Position numbers and translations under genes: made by a program. The notes under the pieces were generated by a model that saw nothing but the letters and a program-made list of their open reading frames with translations, searched no databases and was not told the origin of the DNA. This document shows, piece by piece, positions 1 to 7,006 of a DNA stretch of 40,491 bases. The stretch is from Lachnospiraceae bacterium UBA7179 (GTDB taxonomy: Bacteria; Bacillota; Clostridia; Lachnospirales; Lachnospiraceae): NCBI GenBank assembly GCA_002491195.1, contig DKVL01000072.1:48114-88604 (forward strand). The letters are read 5' to 3'. Every line of letters starts with the position of its first letter. Position 1 is the first letter of the stretch.

Positions 1-8
1 TAACATCT

Positions 9-46
9 CCCTCAGGCCTCTGTGGAAACACACGCACACTTGAGGG
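9..46 (+). ncRNA. Candidate structured leader RNA upstream of the Abi gene
   Basis: CCCTCA (9-14) can pair with TGAGGG (41-46), and inside it TGTG (21-24) pairs with CACA (29-32) around a GAAA tetraloop. The structure ends 11 bases before the ribosome site of the Abi gene. A structured RNA called the AbiF motif is known upstream of Abi_2-family genes. That this is a member is inference, and the window edge may cut off its 5' part. Confidence 0.35.
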
Positions 47-71
47 CGTTTTGTTTATAAGGAGTAATAAT

Positions 72-935
72 ATGGCAGATAAGGATTTTAAGACAATTGA
101 AGAACAGCTGGAAATCCTTCGTTCTCGCGGTCTCACCATCAATGATGAGTCCCAGGCAAAAGATTTTCTGCTTCACAATAATTACTATCGGATCAGTGGC
201 TATTCGCTGACTCTCCGTAAGAATAATATCTTTTCCAAATCTGCAACATTCCAAAATATTGTTGATATTTATAACTTCGACCATGAGTTCAGGCACATCA
301 TCCTCCAATATCTTGAAGTAATTGAAGTACAAATGAAATCTGTATATGTTTATGAATTCACAAAAGTTCACGGTCCTGTTGGCTATCTTGACCATAACTT
401 TTTTACCAACAAAACCAAACACAAAGAGATCATCGCAAAAGCAGAGCAGCAGAAAATGAGCCGGCTTCCCCATGAAGCCTATCTAAAACACTTTGTGAAT
501 GAGCTGCAGCAGAATATTCCCTTATGGGCATATGTCGATTTATTTACCATATCCGACATCTCGTTTTTATACTCTATTTCTGAGCCGCCCATTAAGGATG
601 CTGTTGCCCATACCTTTGGCCTGACTATGAACAAAGGGGCTTCCATCCTTGGAAACTACATGCACAGCATGACGATCATCCGCAATCTGTGTGCCCACGG
701 AAGCCGGATCTATAACCGCCTTTTTGAGCAGAAGCCTTCCCTCAATAAAAGGGAAAAGGCACTGTTGATAAGGAACAACAGCGGAAATATTGACAATGCA
801 CACTTTTATGGTTTCCTGATCATCATGAAACGGCTGCTTCCTGCTGATAAATTTAACGAAATGAAGAAATCCATCTTTGCATTGACAAAAAAAATATCCC
901 TTTGTCCGGATGGATTATTATGGCTTCCGCAGTGA
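72..935 (+). CDS. Abi family protein (Abi_2/AbiD/AbiF-like, HEPN-type)
   Basis: This 287-residue protein matches the Abi_2 family of abortive-infection proteins. Near the N-terminus it has the family signature NYYRISGY (about residues 37-44). Near residues 204-209 it carries RNLCAH within RNLCAHGSRIYNR, the RX4-6H pattern of HEPN ribonuclease domains. The family is known for phage-triggered growth arrest or translation shutdown, probably through RNA cleavage in the cytoplasm. The start is ATG 72 because AAGGAG (59-64) sits 7 bases before it; a TTG at 51 in the same frame has no ribosome site. No partner gene is adjacent, so it may be a stand-alone system, possibly with the small RNA just upstream. 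Family is fairly certain; the activity of this copy is inferred. Confidence 0.88.
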   Translation: MADKDFKTIEEQLEILRSRGLTINDESQAKDFLLHNNYYRISGYSLTLRKNNIFSKSATFQNIVDIYNFDHEFRHIILQYLEVIEVQMKSVYVYEFTKVHGPVGYLDHNFFTNKTKHKEIIAKAEQQKMSRLPHEAYLKHFVNELQQNIPLWAYVDLFTISDISFLYSISEPPIKDAVAHTFGLTMNKGASILGNYMHSMTIIRNLCAHGSRIYNRLFEQKPSLNKREKALLIRNNSGNIDNAHFYGFLIIMKRLLPADKFNEMKKSIFALTKKISLCPDGLLWLPQ

Positions 936-1032
936 CTGGCAGCAAAAAATATAATAATATCTCCATAACCGCATATACTATCTAAGACTTCTCCCACAAG
1001 CCAGTTTCCGGCGCAATACTGTGGGCGGTCTG

Positions 1033-1053
1033 GAGCCGGGTTCTTCCCGGCTC
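1033..1053 (+). terminator. GC-rich hairpin downstream of the Abi gene
   Basis: GAGCCGGG (1033-1040) and CCCGGCTC (1046-1053) form a perfect 8-bp stem with a TTCTT loop. Only a weak T-rich stretch follows, so it may be a weak terminator or part of a larger structure. A further stem, CCCACA (993-998) with TGTGGG (1020-1025), lies just before it. Confidence 0.4.
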
Positions 1054-1073
1054 GTTCCTCTGCGACCTAAACG

Positions 1074-1112
1074 ATCCCCCACCAGAAGCAATATATACTC
1101 CTGGTGGGGGAT
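1074..1112. terminator. Convergent hairpin between the Abi gene and the kinase gene
   Basis: ATCCCCCACCAG (1074-1085) is exactly complementary to CTGGTGGGGGAT (1101-1112), a 12-bp stem with a 15-base loop. It lies 7 bases beyond the kinase stop and between two convergent genes, the normal place for a shared terminator. The T-tract is better on the plus strand (ATTTCTATAT) than on the minus strand. Confidence 0.6.
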
Positions 1113-1119
1113 TTCTATA

Positions 1120-1710
1120 TCACAGTTCTTTTGCCAGTCCAACGATCAGCGAAACGCACCGCTCCTCGCCCAACACACCGCTGTCCAGTGATACATGGTA
1201 GTTCTCCGCCATACCCCACGTCCTGTCTGTATAATACTTATAATTCATCGCCCTCGTCTTATTCTTTTCCATCAGCCGTTTCTCTGGCGACGCGCATGTC
1301 TCTCCATACAGATTCACGATCCGTTCCTTTCTCTTTTCCATGTCCGCATGAATGAACACGTGCAGACAATCTGTCCTTTTACGGAGGATATAATCCGCAC
1401 AGCGCCCAACAATCACGCAGTTTCCTTTCTCTGCGAGATCCTCGATAATATCCCGCTGTGCCCGCCACAGATAATCCCCCACAGAATTGCCGGACGCGTC
1501 TCTTCCGACAAAGGCGTATGCAAAGAAATTTCTGCTCGGCGAGCTCTCCCCGTGCGCTTCGATATATTCTCTGGAAAGCCCGGATTCCTCCGCGATCCTT
1601 TCAATCAATTCCTTGTCATAAAACGCATACCCCAGCTTCCCGGCGACTTCCTTTCCGATCGTCCTTCCTCCACTGCCGAACTCACGGCTGATTGTGATTA
1701 CTTTCTTCAC
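1120..1710 (-). CDS. Cytidylate kinase-like family protein
   Basis: The 196-residue product matches the cytidylate-kinase-like (Cytidylate_kin2) family common in Clostridia. A P-loop is visible near the start in ISREFGSGGRTIGKEVA (about residues 7-23), and the EKNKTRAMNYKYYT region resembles the arginine-rich lid of NMP kinases. True CMP kinases use the same fold, but the physiological substrate of this subfamily is not known. The start is a GTG (1710-1708) that overlaps the MATE stop codon as GTGA. A GGGAGG ribosome site lies inside the end of the MATE gene, 8 bases upstream, so the two are probably translationally coupled. The pairing suggests co-regulation, not an obvious shared pathway. 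Confidence 0.85.
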   Translation of the reverse strand: MKKVITISREFGSGGRTIGKEVAGKLGYAFYDKELIERIAEESGLSREYIEAHGESSPSRNFFAYAFVGRDASGNSVGDYLWRAQRDIIEDLAEKGNCVIVGRCADYILRKRTDCLHVFIHADMEKRKERIVNLYGETCASPEKRLMEKNKTRAMNYKYYTDRTWGMAENYHVSLDSGVLGEERCVSLIVGLAKEL

Positions 1711-3110
1711 TGTGATGACCTCCCTTTCATTGGTTTGATAATTTTATTATTTGCACGCAGCAGGAATAAAACTGCTGCAATAACCGCCATAAATTCCGCA
1801 ATGGGAAACGCCCACCATATCATATTCACTGCGTTTTCCATCCTTGCAAACACCCAGGCCAGCGGCAGTACGATAATGCACAGCCGAAGCAATGAGACAA
1901 TCAGGGAATCCAGACCACAGCCCAATGCCTGAAATACCCCTTGTATCGCAATGTTTCCCCCTGCAAACAGAAAGCCTGTCGCGATGATCTTAGACGCCAT
2001 GACACACAGCCCCTCGGTCTCCCCGGACATCGCAAACAGTCCAATCAGCGGTTTTGCAAATACTTCCAGTCCGGCCAATCCAATCAGCATGATCACCTCG
2101 GTATAGAGCAATCCATAGAAGATACCCTGCCTGACGCGCTTCTGGTCTCCCATTCCATAATTAAAAGAAACAATCGGCGTGATGGCATCCCTGAGCCCAA
2201 ATCCCGCAAAGAATATAAACTGCTGGATTTTATAGAAAATACCATACGCTGTCACTGCTGCCTGCGATACCGTACCAAAAATAAGGTTCACGCCGTAGGT
2301 CATAAAGGACATCAGCGCCTGCATGATGATTGCCGGAAGTCCGATCGCATAGATTTCTTTCACGATACCGCCCTCCAGCTTCAAATAGTTCAGCCCCGCC
2401 TTTACTTCTTTATTTTTCCTGTAATGAAAATACATGGCAATCAGCATGGACACAATCTGCCCGATCACAGTGGCATAAGCTGCACCACGGATCCCCGTTG
2501 CCGGAAGTCCGAAATAGCCAAAGATCATGATCGGATCCAGCACAATGTTGACAACAGCTCCCGACACCTGCGCGATCGTAGAATACACGGTCTTCCCTGT
2601 CGACTGCAGTAACTTTTCATAAATGGAAAACAGGACAATACCAAATGACACTACAGAACAGATCGAGAGATAAGAGCTGCCCATCGTGAGGATCACCGCA
2701 TCCTTTGTCTGGCTTCCGATATAGGCTTTGACACCAAACAGACCAAACAGCAAAAACACAGCATAGATGATCAATGCTAACGACACCCCGTTTCCCGCCG
2801 CTTTTGCCACTTTTTCCGCATCGCGCTGTCCCAGGCTCTTTGCAAGGAGGGCATTCACGCCCACACCTGTACCGATTCCAAACGCAACAATCAGCATCTG
2901 TACCGGAAACGCCAGCGTCAGTGCATTCACCGCACACTCGCCCGCGTTTATGATCCCATCGGTATCCGGGATTCTTGCCACAAACATACTGTCCACAATG
3001 TTATAACACGCCTGCAGTACCATCGACAGGATAATCGGTATTCCCATACTCAGCATGACTTTTGGGATGGATTCTGTTCCCATCTTATTTGTTGTTCCTT
3101 CTTGATTCAA
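1707..3110 (-). CDS. MATE family efflux transporter
   Basis: This is a hydrophobic protein of about 467 residues with the multidrug and toxin extrusion family pattern. It opens with the typical Clostridial sequence NKMGTESIPKVMLSMGIPIILSM, followed by about 12 predicted membrane helices in two similar halves. MATE proteins export cationic or aromatic compounds using a proton or sodium gradient. The start chosen is TTG 3110-3108, because GGAGG lies 4 bases upstream and homologues usually begin at this point. ATG 3083-3081 is the alternative, behind AAGGAAC. The open frame runs much further upstream to 3488, but that extension crosses the promoter and is not coding. The kinase gene follows with a 4-base overlap. 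The substrate is unknown. Confidence 0.9.
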   Translation of the reverse strand: MNQEGTTNKMGTESIPKVMLSMGIPIILSMVLQACYNIVDSMFVARIPDTDGIINAGECAVNALTLAFPVQMLIVAFGIGTGVGVNALLAKSLGQRDAEKVAKAAGNGVSLALIIYAVFLLFGLFGVKAYIGSQTKDAVILTMGSSYLSICSVVSFGIVLFSIYEKLLQSTGKTVYSTIAQVSGAVVNIVLDPIMIFGYFGLPATGIRGAAYATVIGQIVSMLIAMYFHYRKNKEVKAGLNYLKLEGGIVKEIYAIGLPAIIMQALMSFMTYGVNLIFGTVSQAAVTAYGIFYKIQQFIFFAGFGLRDAITPIVSFNYGMGDQKRVRQGIFYGLLYTEVIMLIGLAGLEVFAKPLIGLFAMSGETEGLCVMASKIIATGFLFAGGNIAIQGVFQALGCGLDSLIVSLLRLCIIVLPLAWVFARMENAVNMIWWAFPIAEFMAVIAAVLFLLRANNKIIKPMKGRSSQ

Positions 3111-3128
3111 TGTTCCTCCGTTTCTATT

Positions 3129-3151
3129 GAGCGCGCTTGTAGCTCGCACTC
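3129..3151 (-). promoter_or_regulatory. Stem-loop just before the MATE ribosome site
   Basis: GAGCGCG (3129-3135) pairs with CGCACTC (3145-3151), seven pairs with one G-U wobble, in the MATE leader. It sits about 9 bases upstream of the GGAGG site and could affect translation. Function is not shown. Confidence 0.35.
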
Positions 3152-3200
3152 TCAGGAGACTTTTCCGGAAAGCTGCCACAACCATATTGAAATGCGCAAA

Positions 3201-3235
3201 AAAAGCGTATACCCAATATCTGGATTTACGCTTTT
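3201..3235 (-). promoter_or_regulatory. U-tract hairpin at the start of the MATE transcript (attenuator or upstream terminator)
   Basis: AAAAGCGTA (3201-3209) and TACGCTTTT (3227-3235) form a 9-bp stem. On the minus strand the stem is followed by seven T residues. It lies about 10 bases after the predicted start of the MATE transcript. It could terminate read-through from the ATPase/nuclease gene, or act as an attenuator in the MATE leader. The stem is AT-rich, so termination strength is uncertain. Confidence 0.45.
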
Positions 3236-3252
3236 CGCCACACGACTTTCTT

Positions 3253-3281
3253 ATTATAATGAATTTTTTCGATTTTGTCAA
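3253..3281 (-). promoter_or_regulatory. Consensus sigma-A promoter for the MATE-kinase operon
   Basis: On the minus strand TTGACA (3281-3276), a 17-base spacer and TATAAT (3258-3253) match the consensus exactly. Transcription would start near 3246 and give a leader of about 136 bases before the MATE start. The gap 3111-3453 otherwise contains only the hairpins listed and no convincing gene. Confidence 0.85.
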
Positions 3282-3348
3282 AGGATGAATCGCAAAAAAT
3301 TTTTCACATATCTTGCATTTCCCTATGATCCGGCTTATAATAGGATCA

Positions 3349-3438
3349 GCTGCCAGTTCTGGGAGGAGTATGGCTCTGCTGTATCGGAGGTGTCCGGTCT
3401 CACATGGATTATCCCGGGAACACGCTCCGGCTGGCAGC
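3349..3438. repeat. Long-loop inverted repeat after the ATPase/nuclease gene
   Basis: GCTGCCAG (3349-3356) and CTGGCAGC (3431-3438) are perfect 8-base arms, 74 bases apart, just past the stop of the ATPase/nuclease gene. On the plus strand TTTTC follows the right arm. The internal sequence is GC-rich and contains a CCCGGG palindrome. It could be a folded 3' end of that transcript. No gene is supported here. Confidence 0.3.
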
Positions 3439-3453
3439 TTTTCAAACTTATTT

Positions 3454-5052
3454 TCAGACGACCGCTTCCACGATCGTTTTATCCCCAAGTATGATCGTCT
3501 TTATGCCGATCTCTTTTTTCTTATTGAAATTGAAGCTTAGCAGATACCCCTTGTTTTGATGAAAATAATCCAGATATCCTGTCAACTGTTTCTCGCCGCG
3601 CTCGTTGTATTCGTTCCCCCGCCAGATCTTCATCTCTATGACAAACTGCTCGCCCGCATAATCCACAACAACGTCAGTCCGCCCGGTATCCCTGGTCTGC
3701 GCTTCCAGATAATAGTTTCCTGTACCGTTTATGATCGGTTTTAAGTACAGCAGGAAAAACTTGCGTCCGTACTCTTCCACAAACTGTACGTCGCGCTCAC
3801 CGTAAATATCATGAAAATACTCCACGAACTTTTCAAGCACACGATCCATGTTAAGCCTTCCGCCAAACAGAAACTGGCTCCTGTCACGCTCACCCTGTTT
3901 GAATACAGAATTATCAAGAGATTCTTCTGTGATAAACAGACTTAGCAGATACATTTCAAAAATGCGGTTTGACATCACAAGCTGACCATTTTCTTCTTTT
4001 ATAAATCCGAACATTTTCCCCATATTAATCGATTTTTCAGCAGGACTAAACGGCACTCTCTTCCCCTGATAGATAATCTCCTCTATCGTTTTCCGCAGAT
4101 CTTTATACATATCAAGCTGCTTGACAAGACTGTCAAACAACGGTGTATTTATTTTCATCATCAATTTTACCGCCTCTGAAATCCCCTTCGCGGTCCAAAT
4201 ATCCTTGCGGTCCACAAAGGCTTCCTGCGCAGGAAGTTTTTCATCCATCAGCTTGCAGATTGCGGATACCAGATAGGGATATCCCGACGTGTACTGGTAT
4301 ATTTCATTCGCAACTGCCTTCCGGTCCATTCCTGTCTGATGGTCGGACTCATATTCCGCCAGCATCGCCTCGATCTGGCCAACCGAAAAGCTCATGTCAA
4401 TGTCAAAATCTGCGGCAATATTCCATGGACTGTTGTACTGATGCTCCGAATCAGGACGTATCTTTAATTTCAGATTTTTGATATCATACACTCCTGCCAG
4501 AATCACCGAATGAAAAATCGGCCGTCTGTCCCTTGCCAGATAATATCCCCGAAGCTGTGCGAGAAAGTCGATAAATACCTGATTGTTTGATGCGCTGTCC
4601 ACCTCGTCAATCATCAGGACAACCGGCTTTTTTGCCGTTTTGCAGATTTTGCTCAGACAGCGGAACATTTTATCCAACGTAACGCCCTCCATGTCTTTTA
4701 GGGCTGTCAAATTCTCAAACGCATCCGCATCGATGGCACGCTCCAACTCCTCATCCATAGAATACAAATCCTCCAGATATTCTATAAACGCGATGATAAA
4801 TCTCGGCTCGTCAGCAAAATTCGCAGTGCTCATCATCTGAAAATCCATGGCGATGACCACATAGCTGTCCCTCAGATATTCCTCCAGCGCCATGAGTGTA
4901 GTCGTCTTCCCGTACTGTCGTCCCCTGTTGATCACAAAATATTTCCCTCGATCCACAAACCGTTCCTTCATCTGCGCAAGCCGGTCGTCAAGCCGCACCA
5001 TGTAATGCTCATCCGGTTTACAGCGCCCTTCTGTATTAAAAAACCGTGTCAT
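3454..5052 (-). CDS. AAA family ATPase with C-terminal PD-(D/E)XK nuclease domain
   Basis: This 532-residue protein begins with a single-site P-loop ATPase domain. Walker A is GRQYGKTT (about 44-51), and Walker B is VVLMIDEVD (about 143-151). The C-terminus shows a PD-(D/E)XK nuclease core: TDVVVDY (D460) followed by FVIEMK (E473, K475). The layout matches the AAA-ATPase_like plus DUF1703 proteins abundant in gut Firmicutes and Bacteroidetes, whose role is unresolved; mobility and conflict functions have been suggested. A GGAGG site lies 7 bases before ATG 5052, and only 15 bases separate it from the upstream GH13 gene, so the two are probably co-transcribed. The fold assignment is firm. The cellular role is unknown. 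Confidence 0.85.
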   Translation of the reverse strand: MTRFFNTEGRCKPDEHYMVRLDDRLAQMKERFVDRGKYFVINRGRQYGKTTTLMALEEYLRDSYVVIAMDFQMMSTANFADEPRFIIAFIEYLEDLYSMDEELERAIDADAFENLTALKDMEGVTLDKMFRCLSKICKTAKKPVVLMIDEVDSASNNQVFIDFLAQLRGYYLARDRRPIFHSVILAGVYDIKNLKLKIRPDSEHQYNSPWNIAADFDIDMSFSVGQIEAMLAEYESDHQTGMDRKAVANEIYQYTSGYPYLVSAICKLMDEKLPAQEAFVDRKDIWTAKGISEAVKLMMKINTPLFDSLVKQLDMYKDLRKTIEEIIYQGKRVPFSPAEKSINMGKMFGFIKEENGQLVMSNRIFEMYLLSLFITEESLDNSVFKQGERDRSQFLFGGRLNMDRVLEKFVEYFHDIYGERDVQFVEEYGRKFFLLYLKPIINGTGNYYLEAQTRDTGRTDVVVDYAGEQFVIEMKIWRGNEYNERGEKQLTGYLDYFHQNKGYLLSFNFNKKKEIGIKTIILGDKTIVEAVV

Positions 5053-5067
5053 GTTTCTTCCTCCATG

Positions 5068-6687
5068 TTACTTCCTCATCAAATACATCCTGGCCTCATA
5101 AGGCTGCAAAATCATTCCATGATTCGTCTCCTGATAATTGCTGATCAGAAGCTGATAAGAACCGCCTGGTTCCTCCAGGGAACATCTCACAGTCTGACCG
5201 TAAAAATTGCAGATGACAAGAAGCTGGTAATCCGCATCCTCCCTGATATACGCAAATATATTTTCATCCTCCCGAAGCAGCATCTGGAACGTCCCATCGA
5301 TCAATACCGGATATTCTTTGCGCAGACGAATCAGCTCTTTATAGCATCCAAATACAGAATCCGCATCCCCTCTCTGCTGCGCGGCATTGATCTCCTTATA
5401 ATTGGGATTCACCTTCAACCAGGGCTTTCCTGTCGTAAATCCCGCATTTTCGGCATCGCTCCACTGCATCGGTGTCCTCGCATTGTCCCTGCTTTTTGCA
5501 TGGAGAGAACGCATAATATCCTCTTTCTGATAGCCTTTTTCCAATCGCTCCTTATACAGATTTAAGGTCTCAATATCCTGATATTGATCGATCTCATATG
5601 CCACATTTGTCATTCCGAGCTCTTCGCCCTGATAGATATATGGCGTTCCTTGCATTCCATGCAGAAGAATCGCCAGCATTTTTGCGGACTCTACACGGTA
5701 TTCGCCGTCATTTCCCCAGCGGGACACGATTCTTGGCAGATCATGGTTGTTCCAGAACAGGCTGTTCCACCCTTGTCCGCACAATTCTGTCTGCCAACGC
5801 GCAAACACCTCTTTGAGTTTTAGAAAAGGTAATGGCGCCAGATCCCATTTTTCTTTCCCCGCAATCTGGTCTAAGCAGATATGTTCAAACTGAAATACCA
5901 TAGAGAACTCACTACCATCAGGATTACTGTACAGTTTCGCAAGTTCTGTAGTCGCCCCCCATGTCTCCCCGACAGTGACAAGATCCGCTTTCTGAAAGGT
6001 CTCCCGGCTCATCTCCCGCAGAAATTCATGCAGCCTTGGTCCATTGCCGGTGATATGGTGATCCGGCTCCTTTGCGATCTGGTCAATCACATCCAGCCGG
6101 AATCCGCCGACGCCTTTTTGAATCCACCAGTTGATCATATCATAAATTTCCCGGCGCACTTTGGGATTTTCCCAGTTCAGATCTGGCTGCTTTACAGAGA
6201 ACTGATGAAAATAATACTGCTGAACTTCCGGAACCCATTCCCAAGCCGGTCCGCCGAAGGCTGCCCGCATATCATTCGGCAATACGCCCTCCACGCCGTC
6301 GCGCCACACATAATAGTCATGATATGGATTTTCCCTGCTCTTTTTGGCTTCCTGGAACCAGTAATGTTCATCCGAGGAATGATTCAGCACCAGATCCATT
6401 ATGATACGGATGTTGCGCTTTCCCGCTTCCCGGATCAGCTCTTCCATATCCTCCAGCGTTCCAAACATCGGATCGATATCCCTGTAATCAGAGATATCAT
6501 ATCCGTTATCGTCCTGAGGCGACCTGCAGACCGGAGAGAGCCAGACGGCATCGATCCCCAAGTCTTCCAGATAATCCAGTTTTGATATGATCCCCTGCAG
6601 ATCTCCGATCCCATCCCCGTTACTATCCGCAAAGCTGCGCGGATAGATCTGATAAATCACCGCGCTTTTCCACCATTTCGTATTCAT
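5068..6687 (-). CDS. GH13 alpha-glucosidase (oligo-1,6-glucosidase type)
   Basis: The 539-residue product is a GH13 hydrolase of the oligo-1,6-glucosidase/alpha-glucosidase branch, with the usual length and no signal peptide, so it acts in the cytoplasm on imported malto- or isomalto-oligosaccharides. Visible are the Ca-site-like loop DSNGDGIGDL (21-30), DLVLNH (98-103), the branch signature QPDLNWENP (167-175), the nucleophile in GFRLDVID (D199), the acid/base in GETWG (E241) and NNHD (D316). The start is ATG 6687, where family members begin (MNTKWWKSAVIYQIYPRSF). AGGTGA lies about 5 bases upstream. An in-frame ATG at 6717 is less likely. Trehalose-6-phosphate hydrolase or dextran glucosidase specificity cannot be excluded. 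Confidence 0.92.
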   Translation of the reverse strand: MNTKWWKSAVIYQIYPRSFADSNGDGIGDLQGIISKLDYLEDLGIDAVWLSPVCRSPQDDNGYDISDYRDIDPMFGTLEDMEELIREAGKRNIRIIMDLVLNHSSDEHYWFQEAKKSRENPYHDYYVWRDGVEGVLPNDMRAAFGGPAWEWVPEVQQYYFHQFSVKQPDLNWENPKVRREIYDMINWWIQKGVGGFRLDVIDQIAKEPDHHITGNGPRLHEFLREMSRETFQKADLVTVGETWGATTELAKLYSNPDGSEFSMVFQFEHICLDQIAGKEKWDLAPLPFLKLKEVFARWQTELCGQGWNSLFWNNHDLPRIVSRWGNDGEYRVESAKMLAILLHGMQGTPYIYQGEELGMTNVAYEIDQYQDIETLNLYKERLEKGYQKEDIMRSLHAKSRDNARTPMQWSDAENAGFTTGKPWLKVNPNYKEINAAQQRGDADSVFGCYKELIRLRKEYPVLIDGTFQMLLREDENIFAYIREDADYQLLVICNFYGQTVRCSLEEPGGSYQLLISNYQETNHGMILQPYEARMYLMRK

Positions 6688-6750
6688 CTCAATCACCTGA
6701 TCCTTTCTTTCTACCATACTAAAAACTGCACTTTAGTCGGAATGGTTATT

Positions 6751-6764
6751 GGAACATAAGTTCC
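6751..6764. promoter_or_regulatory. Palindrome in the GH13 leader
   Basis: GGAAC-ATAA-GTTCC forms a symmetrical site about 40 bases downstream of the predicted GH13 transcription start. It could be a repressor operator or a small hairpin. Its GAAC/GTTC arms resemble those of the palindrome near the GntR gene at 36171. Confidence 0.35.
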
Positions 6765-6806
6765 TATGTCCGTCCTTTCCATAATCTGTATGGTTTCTTA
6801 ATCTAT

Positions 6807-6835
6807 ATTATACACAACCGGCCTTTTTTTCACAA
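6807..6835 (-). promoter_or_regulatory. Promoter of the GH13-ATPase/nuclease operon
   Basis: The minus strand has TTGTGA (6835-6830), a 17-base spacer and TATAAT (6812-6807). The start would be near 6800, about 110 bases before the GH13 ATG. In the rest of the 6688-7006 gap there is an AT-rich stretch before the SUFU gene, but no clear plus-strand promoter. Confidence 0.75.
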
Positions 6836-7006
6836 CCACCGAATAACACAAATCAAATGTACAACGTAGTGAAAAGCGTGCGCCTAACAATTTTATCATT
6901 TCTTATTGAATCGCCAAAACAAATACGATATCATTATATTATGAGCGCAGCGAGAGATAATTTATTATATCATAAAAACTGATGTTGAAACGGAGATGAT
7001 TATCAA

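Noticed and set aside
993..1073. tRNA-like or group II intron-like structure after the Abi gene
   Set aside because: No T-arm consensus, no acceptor stem with CCA context and no intron domain V pattern could be matched; only simple stems are seen.
3111..3488. N-terminal extension of the MATE protein
   Set aside because: The extension would be upstream of the predicted transcription start and is not like MATE sequences.
3102..3494. Plus-strand open frame opposite the MATE leader
   Set aside because: It crosses the strong minus-strand promoter, lacks a ribosome site and resembles no family.
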